DNA of 5,336 nt. It comes from Sysuimicrobium calidum (GTDB lineage: Bacteria > Sysuimicrobiota > Sysuimicrobiia > Sysuimicrobiales > Sysuimicrobiaceae). Location of the stretch: contig JAVKHN010000072.1 of the NCBI GenBank assembly GCA_031459935.1, positions 1 to 5,336 on the forward strand. The letters are read 5' to 3'. The first letter of the stretch is position 1. Every line of letters begins with the position of its first letter. Under the pieces are notes generated by a model. That model saw nothing but the letters and a program-made list of their open reading frames with translations. It searched no databases and was not told the origin of the DNA. Of this stretch, positions 1 through 5,141 are shown piece by piece. A program made the translations under genes and the position numbers.

Positions 1-496
1 GGATCCGGATCCCGTGCTCTTTCTGGAGCACAAGCGCCTGTACCGCACCGTTCGGGGCGAGGTCCCGGAGGAAGACTACGAGGTGCCCATCGGACCCGCG
101 GTGGTGCGCAGACCCGGCAAGGACCTCTCCGTGTTCACCTACGGCTGGATGCTGCACGAGACCCTCCGGGCTGCGGAGACGGTGCGACAGGAGGGGATCG
201 ACGTGGAGGTGGTGGAGATCCGCACCCTCCGGCCCCTGGACAAGTCCACCATTCTGCGGTCCGTGGCGAAGACCAACAAGGCCCTGGTGGTCTACGAGGA
301 CAACCGATTCTGCGGGTACGGCGCGGAGATCGCGGCCCTGATTGCGGAGGAGGCGTTCGAGGACCTCGACGGGCCCGTGATGCGGCTGGGAGGGCCGGAT
401 GTGCCGGCCATCCCCTTTGCGAAGCCGCTTGAGGAGTGGTGGATGATCGATGCGGAGCGCATCGCGCAGGCCATCCGCCGCCTCGCGCGGTACTGA
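1..496 (+). CDS. 2-oxoacid dehydrogenase E1 component, beta subunit (3' part, truncated by window edge)
   Basis: The open frame runs from base 2 to the TGA at 494-496 and encodes about 164 residues, roughly the C-terminal half of a family normally near 325 residues. The visible part starts with DPVLFLEHKRLYR, a signature of the E1 beta pyrimidine-binding domain, and continues through a transketolase C-terminal domain (from about PGKDLSVFTYGWML to the end), with EDNRFCGYGAEIAA and FAKPLEE near the tail. Family knowledge: the alpha2beta2 E1 uses thiamine diphosphate to decarboxylate a 2-oxoacid and reductively acylate the E2 lipoyl arm in the cytoplasm. Substrate (pyruvate, branched-chain 2-oxoacids or acetoin) cannot be decided from this half. 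The alpha subunit would be expected just upstream, outside the window. The E2 gene starts 8 bases downstream, so the two are probably cotranscribed. Confidence 0.93.
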   Translation, partial: DPDPVLFLEHKRLYRTVRGEVPEEDYEVPIGPAVVRRPGKDLSVFTYGWMLHETLRAAETVRQEGIDVEVVEIRTLRPLDKSTILRSVAKTNKALVVYEDNRFCGYGAEIAALIAEEAFEDLDGPVMRLGGPDVPAIPFAKPLEEWWMIDAERIAQAIRRLARY

Positions 497-504
497 GGTT
501 GGCG

Positions 505-1659
505 ATGCCCGTGGAGGTGAGGTTGCCGCAGCTCGGGGAGACGGTCTACGAGGCCACGGTGGGGAAGTGGCTGAAGCGGCCGGGGGACCGGGTGGAGCGG
601 TTCGAGCCCCTGGTGGAGCTCATCACGGACAAGGTGAATGTGGAGATGCCCGCGCCCCTGGGGGGCCGGCTGGTGGAGATCCTGGTTCCGGAGGGGCAGA
701 CGGTCCCCACGGGGACTCCCATCGCCCTGGTGGAGACGGAGGAGGCCACGGAACCCGCACCGACGGAGGTTTCTCAGGAGAGGCGGGGGATGCGGCTTTC
801 GCCGCTGGTAGCCCGGCTCGCCCGGGAACACGGGATCTCCCTTGAGGAGCTGGAGCGGATCCCGGGGACCGGAGCAGGGGGGCGAGTGACCAAGCAGGAC
901 CTCCTCCGCTACCTGGAACAGCGCAGGACCCCTCCTGCCGCGGAAGCGGTCCAGGTGGCGGCGGAGCGGGGGGATCGCCTGATCCCCCTGGATGCTGTGC
1001 GCCGCACCGTCGCGGAGCGGCTGAGCCGCTCCGTGCGGGAGATCCCGCATGCCTACGTTCTGGTGGAGGCTGACGTCACGGATCTGGTGCGGTACTACGA
1101 GCACAACCGCGAGGACTTCGAGCACCGGTACGGGGTCCGGCTCACCTACACCGCGTTCTTCGTGCGGGCCGCGGTGGAGGCCCTCCGGGCGTACCCCTTG
1201 GTGAACGCCCAGTGGACGGAGGAGGGGATCCTGCTCAAGGGCCGGGTGCACATCGGGGTGGCGGTGTCCACGGAGCGAGGGCTCCTGGTCCCCGTGATCC
1301 GGGACGCGGACGAAAAGAGCCTGGTGGGCATCGCCCGGGATCTGGAACGGCTCGCGCGGAAGGCCCGGGAGGGCCGTCTCAGCCTGGAAGAGGTGCAGGG
1401 CGGGACCTTCACCCTCACCAACCCCGGGGTGTTCGGGTCCATCTGGTCCATGCCCATCATCCACCATCCGCAGGCGGCCATCCTGGCCACGGATGCCATC
1501 ACGAAGCGGCCCGTGGTCCGCGGCGAGGGGATCGCCATCCGGTCCGTGATGCACCTGGGACTTGCCTTCGATCACCGAGTCTTCGACGGAGAGGTGGCGG
1601 TGCGGTTCTTGAACAGAGTCAAGGAGTGCCTGGAGACGGTGGAACCGATCACCCGCTAG
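505..1659 (+). CDS. Dihydrolipoamide acyltransferase (E2) of a 2-oxoacid dehydrogenase complex
   Basis: This 384-residue protein has the full E2 layout. Residues 1-78 form one lipoyl domain with the lipoylated lysine at K43 in TDKVNVE. An acidic/proline linker follows, then a peripheral subunit-binding domain at about 96-139 (LSPLVARLAREHGI to GRVTKQDLLRYL). The catalytic acyltransferase domain spans about 160-384, with TFTLTNPGVFGS at 301-312 and the active-site DHRVFDG at 356-362 (H357, D361). It transfers the acyl group from lipoyl-lysine to CoA and forms the core of the complex. The frame is open upstream to an ATG at 436, but that would overlap E1 beta by 61 bases and add 23 residues of no lipoyl-domain character. 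ATG 505 opens directly on the lipoyl fold and has a GAGG six bases upstream, overlapping the E1 beta stop. Whether the complex uses pyruvate or branched-chain acids is unresolved. There is only one lipoyl domain, and no E3 gene lies in the window. Confidence 0.95.
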   Translation: MPVEVRLPQLGETVYEATVGKWLKRPGDRVERFEPLVELITDKVNVEMPAPLGGRLVEILVPEGQTVPTGTPIALVETEEATEPAPTEVSQERRGMRLSPLVARLAREHGISLEELERIPGTGAGGRVTKQDLLRYLEQRRTPPAAEAVQVAAERGDRLIPLDAVRRTVAERLSRSVREIPHAYVLVEADVTDLVRYYEHNREDFEHRYGVRLTYTAFFVRAAVEALRAYPLVNAQWTEEGILLKGRVHIGVAVSTERGLLVPVIRDADEKSLVGIARDLERLARKAREGRLSLEEVQGGTFTLTNPGVFGSIWSMPIIHHPQAAILATDAITKRPVVRGEGIAIRSVMHLGLAFDHRVFDGEVAVRFLNRVKECLETVEPITR

Positions 1660-1678
1660 AGGCGAAAGGAGGACAGGG

Positions 1679-2572
1679 ATGGCGCTCCCGACGGCAAAAC
1701 CTGTCCCGCTTCCGCGCCCCCCCTGGCTGAAGGCCCGGCTTCCCAGCGGGCCCAACTACCAGGAGCTCGTGCGGACCATGCGGGACCTCCGGCTGCACAC
1801 GGTGTGCGAGGAGGCCCGCTGTCCCAACATCGGGGACTGCTGGGAACGGCGCACCGCGACGTTCCTCATCCTGGGCAACGTGTGCACCCGGAACTGCGCG
1901 TACTGCGCCATCGCCCACGGGCTTCCCAGCGAAGTGGACCTGCAGGAACCGGAACGGGTGGCGCGGGCGGTGCAGGCGCTGGGGCTGCGGCATGTGGTGA
2001 TCACCTCCGTGGACCGGGACGACCTGCGGGATGGAGGTGCGGGCATCTTCGCGGCCACCATCCGGAGGATCCGGACCTACCTTCCCACCTGCAGCGTGGA
2101 GGTCCTCATCCCCGACTTCAAGGGGGATCCGGACGCCCTGCGCACCGTCCTGGACGCGGGCCCCGACATCCTCAACCACAACATCGAGACCGTGCGCCGG
2201 ATCTTCCGCCTGGTACGCACGGGGGGCAACTACGACCGGTCGTTGGAGCTGTTGCGACGGGTGAAGGCCTGGGGCTACCCCTGTCTCACGAAGAGCGGAC
2301 TCATGGTAGGGTTGGGGGAGAGCTTTGAAGAGGTCCTGGAGACCATGCGGGACCTGCGGGCGGTCGGCTGCGACATCCTCACCGTCGGTCAGTACCTGAG
2401 CCCCGGGGAAGGCTACTGGCCCGTGCACCGGTACGTCCCGCCGGAGGAGTTCGCAGAGATCCGGCGCATCGGGCTGGAGATGGGCTTCCGGCACGTGGAG
2501 TCCGGGCCGCTGGTGCGCAGCAGCTACCACGCGGACGAGCAGGTGGAGCGGGCCACAGCTTCGGTGCCATGA
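1679..2572 (+). CDS. lipA: Lipoyl synthase LipA (radical SAM)
   Basis: The 297-residue protein is of normal LipA length. It carries the auxiliary-cluster motif CX4CX5C at C43, C48 and C54, and the radical SAM motif CX3CX2C at C69, C73 and C76. The RSSY motif at 280-283 includes the serine that ligates the auxiliary cluster in characterised LipA. Other family blocks are TSVDRDD (109-115), LIPDFKGD (143-150), NHNIETV (166-172), TKSGLMVGLGE (204-214) and TVGQYLSP (235-242). It inserts two sulfurs into the octanoyl chain on lipoyl domains, consuming its auxiliary 4Fe-4S cluster as sulfur donor. ATG 1679 is preceded by AAAGGAGG at 1665-1672 with a 6-base gap. It lies 19 bases behind the E2 gene and is probably in the same operon, next to its likely substrate. 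Small oddity: the usual DDLPDGG reads DDLRDGG at 114-120. No lipB or lplA lies in the window. Confidence 0.97.
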   Translation: MALPTAKPVPLPRPPWLKARLPSGPNYQELVRTMRDLRLHTVCEEARCPNIGDCWERRTATFLILGNVCTRNCAYCAIAHGLPSEVDLQEPERVARAVQALGLRHVVITSVDRDDLRDGGAGIFAATIRRIRTYLPTCSVEVLIPDFKGDPDALRTVLDAGPDILNHNIETVRRIFRLVRTGGNYDRSLELLRRVKAWGYPCLTKSGLMVGLGESFEEVLETMRDLRAVGCDILTVGQYLSPGEGYWPVHRYVPPEEFAEIRRIGLEMGFRHVESGPLVRSSYHADEQVERATASVP

Positions 2573-2647
2573 GGCCTCTGCAGGGAGCGGAACTCCTCCG
2601 GGGGCACCGACCGATCGGGTCTGGAAGATGGGGTCCGTGACAAGCCC
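2573..2647. other. Convergent intergenic gap between lipA and the reductase gene
   Basis: These 75 bases separate two converging stop codons. I see only short inverted repeats: GGAG-N5-CTCC near 2583-2595 and an 8-base palindrome CCGATCGG around 2611-2618. There is no GC stem followed by a T tract on either strand, so I cannot call an intrinsic terminator. Termination may be Rho-dependent, or transcripts from the two sides may overlap. Confidence 0.6.
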
Positions 2648-3667
2648 TCAGCGTCCCCCGGCCTTTGCGGCCTCCTTCTCCTTCTTCTCCATGATGGCGC
2701 TGGAGTGCCCGGGGAAGGCCTTGGCACCCGGATGGAGGTAGGTGTACGCGTTGTTCACCGCGGTAGCCGCCTCCCCGTAACCCGTGGCGATGAGCTTCAG
2801 TTTGCCCGGGTAGTACGCGATGTCTCCGGCCGCGTAGATGCCCGGGCGGTTGGTCTCCATCTTCGTGTTCACCACGATGCCATCCTCATGGAGCTCCAGG
2901 CCCCACTCCCGGATGGGACCGAGGTCGCTCACGAGCCCCAAAAAGGCCAGCACCGCGTCCACCTCCAGGACCTCCTCCTCCCCCGTGCGGTTGTTGAAGA
3001 TCACCGCGGTCTCCACCCGGTCCTGGCCCTGGAGGGCCTTGAGCTCGTAGAAGAGCTTCACCCGGGCGGGGCTCGAGAGGAGCTTGCGCACGGAGTCCTC
3101 GTGGGCCCGGAACTGATCCCGCCGGTGGATGAGGGTGAGCTCCTTGACCAGGGGCAGGAGGTTGAGGGCCCAATCCAGGGCGCTGTCCCCTCCGCCCACC
3201 ACCAGCACGCGCTTGCCGCGGTAATCCTCCCGGTTCCGTACCGCGAACTCCAGCCCCCGACCCTCCCACCGGTCCAATTCCGGCCGGTTGTACTTCTTGG
3301 GGGTGAAGGCTCCGATGCCCGCCGCGATGAGGACCACCCGGGTGAAGTGCTCCTGCCCCGTGTGCGTGGTGAGCTTGTAGGTGCCGTCCGGGAGCCGGTC
3401 CAGCCGCTCCACCCGTTCGTTGAGCACCACGGTGGGGTTGTACTGCATCATCTGCTCGATCTGGTTGCGGATGAGCTCCTTTCCAAGGACCCTGGGAAAC
3501 CCCGCCACGTCGTAGATGTACTTATCGGGGTACAGGGCCATCACCTGTCCCCCGAGGTCCGACTGGCTGTCGATGATCTTGGTCCGGAGGGCCCGAAAGC
3601 CCGCATAATAGGCCGCAAACAGCCCCGTGGGCCCCGCTCCGATGATGGTGATGTCATAGATGTCCAT
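2648..3667 (-). CDS. Ferredoxin--NADP(+) reductase, thioredoxin-reductase-like (YumC type)
   Basis: This 339-residue flavoprotein starts with the FAD motif IIGAGPTGL (8-16) and has the NADP-binding motif VVGGGDSALDWA (156-167). HRRDQFRA (181-188) has the arginines expected to hold the NADPH 2'-phosphate. The FAD-closing GDIAYYPGKLKLIATGYGEA spans 281-300. There is no CxxC redox pair between the NADP blocks, which separates it from true thioredoxin reductase. Y50 in DKYIYDVAGFP and H321 in FPGHSS match the flavin-stacking Tyr and C-terminal His described for Bacillus subtilis FNR. It moves electrons between NADPH and ferredoxin. The frame is open upstream to 4120, but ATG 3667 begins the Rossmann fold and has GGAGG (plus-strand 3672-3676) four bases upstream. 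A promoter-like element lies at 3706-3734. It is transcribed away from the MoeZ-like gene and towards lipA. Confidence 0.95.
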   Translation of the reverse strand: MDIYDITIIGAGPTGLFAAYYAGFRALRTKIIDSQSDLGGQVMALYPDKYIYDVAGFPRVLGKELIRNQIEQMMQYNPTVVLNERVERLDRLPDGTYKLTTHTGQEHFTRVVLIAAGIGAFTPKKYNRPELDRWEGRGLEFAVRNREDYRGKRVLVVGGGDSALDWALNLLPLVKELTLIHRRDQFRAHEDSVRKLLSSPARVKLFYELKALQGQDRVETAVIFNNRTGEEEVLEVDAVLAFLGLVSDLGPIREWGLELHEDGIVVNTKMETNRPGIYAAGDIAYYPGKLKLIATGYGEAATAVNNAYTYLHPGAKAFPGHSSAIMEKKEKEAAKAGGR

Positions 3668-3705
3668 AGCGCCTCCGATCCACCGTCGGGTGTTCGTCCA
3701 CAGCC

Positions 3706-3734
3706 ATTGTACCGGCCCCCGGCCCGTTTGACAC
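3706..3734 (-). promoter_or_regulatory. Putative sigma70-type promoter of the ferredoxin-NADP reductase gene
   Basis: Read on the minus strand, GTGTCA (3734-3729, 4 of 6 matches to the -35 consensus) is followed after exactly 17 bases by TACAAT (3711-3706, 5 of 6 to the -10 consensus). A start near 3699 would give a leader of about 32 bases ending in the GGAGG before ATG 3667. The 17-base spacer contains a perfect tandem repeat, CCGGCCC twice (plus strand 3712-3725). Spacing and position fit well; no experimental support is available. Confidence 0.6.
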
Positions 3735-3756
3735 GCCCCGGATCCTCCGGTACCCT
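3728..3756 (+). promoter_or_regulatory. Putative sigma70-type promoter of the MoeZ-like gene, overlapping the divergent promoter
   Basis: TTGACA at 3728-3733 is a perfect -35 hexamer, followed after 17 bases by TACCCT at 3751-3756 (3 of 6, keeping the important first T, A and last T). Its -35 shares bases 3729-3733 with the -35 of the minus-strand promoter, so RNA polymerase could not easily occupy both. The spacer holds an inverted repeat, CCGGA-TCC-TCCGG (3738-3750), a possible operator. A start near 3763 would leave a leader of about 137 bases before the GTG at 3900. Confidence 0.45.
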
Positions 3757-3772
3757 GCTGAGGGGAGTTGCC

Positions 3773-3832
3773 ATGCGTACACCTTCCTTTGTCCATCGGC
3801 CGCGTGAGTGTATCTGTCCGCGGCGGGGGTAG
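3773..3832 (+). CDS. Possible Cys-codon leader peptide (upstream ORF, 19 codons)
   Basis: An ATG at 3773, five bases after AGGGGAG (3761-3767), opens a short frame ending at TAG 3830-3832. The peptide is MRTPSFVHRPRECICPRRG. Codons 13 and 15 are both TGT (Cys), only five codons before the stop. The frame begins a few bases after the predicted transcription start and lies in the long leader of a sulfur-transfer gene. Short Cys-rich upstream ORFs are known to regulate sulfur genes in actinobacteria, which suggests a translation-dependent leader. The Cys codons fall in the loop of one hairpin, and the stop codon falls in the 5' arm of a second. A short ORF can arise by chance in GC-rich DNA, so this is tentative. 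If not coding, the region is simply a structured leader. Confidence 0.4.
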   Translation: MRTPSFVHRPRECICPRRG

Positions 3833-3853
3833 CCCCTGCGGGCTAGCCCTCGC
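3799..3853 (+). promoter_or_regulatory. Two overlapping hairpins in the leader of the MoeZ-like gene
   Basis: Hairpin 1 pairs GCCGCG (3799-3804) with CGCGGC (3819-3824) around a 14-base loop. Hairpin 2 pairs 3823-3835 with 3840-3853: thirteen pairs including one G-U, one bulged G at 3846 and a CTGC tetraloop. The two share bases 3823-3824, so full forms compete. Hairpin 2 has no T tract after it and is not an intrinsic terminator. Its 3' arm includes GCCCTC (3846-3851), a perfect complement of GAGGGC at 3889-3894 in the ribosome binding site of the downstream gene. I do not recognise a known riboswitch class (no TPP, SAM or cobalamin core motifs seen); a Moco-type RNA cannot be excluded by eye. 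Confidence 0.5.
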
Positions 3854-3885
3854 ATGCCTCCCAGAGGAAACACACCGAAAAATCC

Positions 3886-3893
3886 GAGGAGGG
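3886..3893 (+). promoter_or_regulatory. Ribosome binding site that fixes the GTG start of the MoeZ-like gene
   Basis: GAGGAGGG ends six bases before GTG 3900. The frame is open further upstream to a TTG at 3768, but the family motif RYSRQIVLPEVG begins 15 residues after this GTG, as expected for MoeB/ThiF proteins. This makes GTG 3900 the best start. Confidence 0.8.
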
Positions 3894-3899
3894 CAAAAC

Positions 3900-5081
3900 G
3901 TGATCCAGGCACAGTCGCTCCTCACCGAGGAGCAGATGCAACGGTACTCGAGGCAGATCGTGCTGCCGGAGGTGGGGATCGCCGGGCAGCGGAAGCTGTT
4001 AGACGGCAGCGTCCTCATCGTGGGTGCAGGCGGACTTGGTTCCCCCGCGGCCCTGTACCTGGCCGCGGCTGGGGTGGGAACCATCGGGATCGTGGATGGA
4101 GACCGGGTGGATCTCACCAACCTTCAGCGTCAGATCCTGCACTTCACCCACGACGTGGGCCGACCCAAGACCCAGTCCGCCCGCCGGACCCTGGAGGACA
4201 TCAACCCGGACGTTCGGGTGGTGACCTACCAGACGGTGCTCACCAGCGAGAACGCCCTTGAGATCCTGCGACCCTATGATGTGATCGTGAACGGCTCGGA
4301 CAACTTCCCCACCCGGTACCTGGTGAACGACGCCTGCGTGATGCTGGGAAAGCCCCTGGTGGACGCCAGCATCCTCCGGTGGGAGGGACAGGCCACCACC
4401 TATCTCCCGGGGCGGGGTTGCTACCGCTGCCTCTTCCCCTCTCCTCCGCCCCCCGGCGCCGTCCCCTCCTGCGCGGAGGGGGGGATCATCGGGGCCGTGG
4501 CGGGGTTTCTGGGGAGCTACCAGGCCCTGGAGGCCATCAAGATCCTGCTGGGCGTCGGTGCCACACTGGTCAACCGGCTCATGCTGGTGGACGTCCTGGA
4601 GGGGGACATCCGGTACGTGCGCTGGCAGCGGAACCCCCGCTGCCCCGTGTGCGGGGACGAACCCACCATCCGGGAACTCATCGACTACGAGGAGTTCTGC
4701 GGGGTGCCGCTGCCGGGCCGGGAGGTGGAGTCCCTGGAGCGCAAGCCGGAGGTGACGGTCTCCCAGGCCGCGGAGCTGCTGGGCCGGGCCCAGTTCGTGG
4801 ACGTGCGGGAGGCCTGGGAGGTGGCCCAGGCCCACATTCCGGGGATGCATTGGATCCCCATGGGGGAGATCGAGGCCCGGTACAGGGAGATCGTCCGGGA
4901 CCGGCCCGTGGTGGTGTACTGCGCGAGCGGGCAGCGCAGCGGCAAGGTCACCGAGTGGCTGCGATCCCGGGGCTACGACAACGTGTACAACCTCGCGGGC
5001 GGGATCCTGGCCTGGCAGAACGCGCAGCAGCCCGTGGCCGCGGGTCTGCCGGAGCGGGTGGAGGCGGGGCAGACCCGTTAG
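3900..5081 (+). CDS. moeZ: E1-like adenylyltransferase-rhodanese fusion (MoeZ/MOCS3-type, MoeB/ThiF family)
   Basis: The 393-residue protein has two domains. Residues 1-250 are a MoeB/ThiF E1-like domain: RYSRQIVLPEVG (15-26), ATP loop GAGGLG (42-47), IVDGD (64-68), NLQRQ (74-78), K90, and NGSDNF with D134. Zinc cysteines are C174/C177 and C248/C251, and the family cysteine is C191 in PSCAEGG. Residues about 285-375 form a rhodanese domain with DVREAWE (301-307) and active-site loop CASGQRS, C341. Such fusions activate the C-terminal Gly-Gly of a sulfur-carrier protein (MoaD, ThiS or CysO type) by adenylation, then thiocarboxylate it with sulfur carried on the rhodanese Cys. The product may feed molybdopterin, thiamine, cysteine or tRNA thiolation; no carrier gene is in the window, so the pathway is open. 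It begins at GTG, follows a long structured leader, and is divergent from the reductase gene. The symbol reflects domain layout, not proven function. Confidence 0.92.
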   Translation: MIQAQSLLTEEQMQRYSRQIVLPEVGIAGQRKLLDGSVLIVGAGGLGSPAALYLAAAGVGTIGIVDGDRVDLTNLQRQILHFTHDVGRPKTQSARRTLEDINPDVRVVTYQTVLTSENALEILRPYDVIVNGSDNFPTRYLVNDACVMLGKPLVDASILRWEGQATTYLPGRGCYRCLFPSPPPPGAVPSCAEGGIIGAVAGFLGSYQALEAIKILLGVGATLVNRLMLVDVLEGDIRYVRWQRNPRCPVCGDEPTIRELIDYEEFCGVPLPGREVESLERKPEVTVSQAAELLGRAQFVDVREAWEVAQAHIPGMHWIPMGEIEARYREIVRDRPVVVYCASGQRSGKVTEWLRSRGYDNVYNLAGGILAWQNAQQPVAAGLPERVEAGQTR

Positions 5082-5085
5082 AGGT

Positions 5086-5114
5086 TTGACATCAGGTCAG
5101 AGAGTGCTTACAAT
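5086..5114 (+). promoter_or_regulatory. Near-consensus sigma70-type promoter of the A-type Fe-S carrier gene
   Basis: A perfect TTGACA (5086-5091) is followed after exactly 17 bases by TACAAT (5109-5114, 5 of 6). The predicted start near 5121 leaves only about 20 bases of leader, holding the ribosome binding site. The region is locally AT-rich compared with its surroundings. The -35 overlaps a palindrome, TGAC-N5-GTCA at 5087-5099, which could be an operator. This separates the carrier gene from the MoeZ-like gene, although read-through is possible since no terminator is seen. Confidence 0.75.
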
Positions 5115-5126
5115 TAGCTTAGTGCC

Positions 5127-5138
5127 AGGAGGAGGGGG
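5127..5138 (+). promoter_or_regulatory. Purine-rich ribosome binding site deciding a GTG start
   Basis: AGGAGGAGGGGG contains overlapping GGAGG cores. The one at 5131-5135 ends six bases before GTG 5142. The TTG one base out of frame at 5140 is followed directly by TGA, so GTG is the only sensible start here. Confidence 0.8.
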
Positions 5139-5141
5139 ATT

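Noticed and set aside
1..12. Tandem GGATCC (BamHI) sites at the very start, suggestive of a cloning linker
   Set aside because: The bases encode Asp-Pro-Asp-Pro in frame, which fits the E1 beta motif before VLFLEHK, so native sequence is sufficient. A restriction-cut clone end remains possible for the first site but cannot be shown.
436..504. N-terminal extension of E2 to ATG 436
   Set aside because: It would overlap E1 beta by 61 bases and add residues unlike the start of a lipoyl domain. ATG 505 has a suitable ribosome binding site and opens on the conserved fold.
292..1755. A 487-codon open frame on the minus strand across E1 beta, E2 and the start of lipA
   Set aside because: It is antisense to three well-recognised proteins. 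Its product is Pro/Arg/Gly/His-rich with no family signature, a normal by-product of high third-position GC.
2573..2647. Bidirectional terminator between the converging genes
   Set aside because: Stems are only 4-5 pairs, and no T tract follows on either strand.
2705..3832. A 375-codon plus-strand open frame over the reductase gene and the divergent region
   Set aside because: It is the antisense shadow of the reductase gene, with no domain signature. The same applies to the minus-strand frame at 3999-4850 over the MoeZ-like gene.
3823..3853. Intrinsic terminator (attenuator) in the MoeZ-like gene leader
   Set aside because: The stem is strong, but it is followed by ATGCCTCCCAG rather than a T-rich run, so classical intrinsic termination is unlikely. 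It is kept as a structured leader element instead.
3768..3899. In-frame TTG start for the MoeZ-like gene, adding 44 residues
   Set aside because: The added residues resemble no MoeB/ThiF N-terminus, and the best ribosome binding site directly precedes GTG 3900. A short ORF in another frame fits this region better.
3668..4120. N-terminal extension of the reductase by 151 residues
   Set aside because: The extra stretch is antisense to the MoeZ-like gene and its leader and has no domain character. ATG 3667 starts the FAD-binding fold with GGAGG in front.
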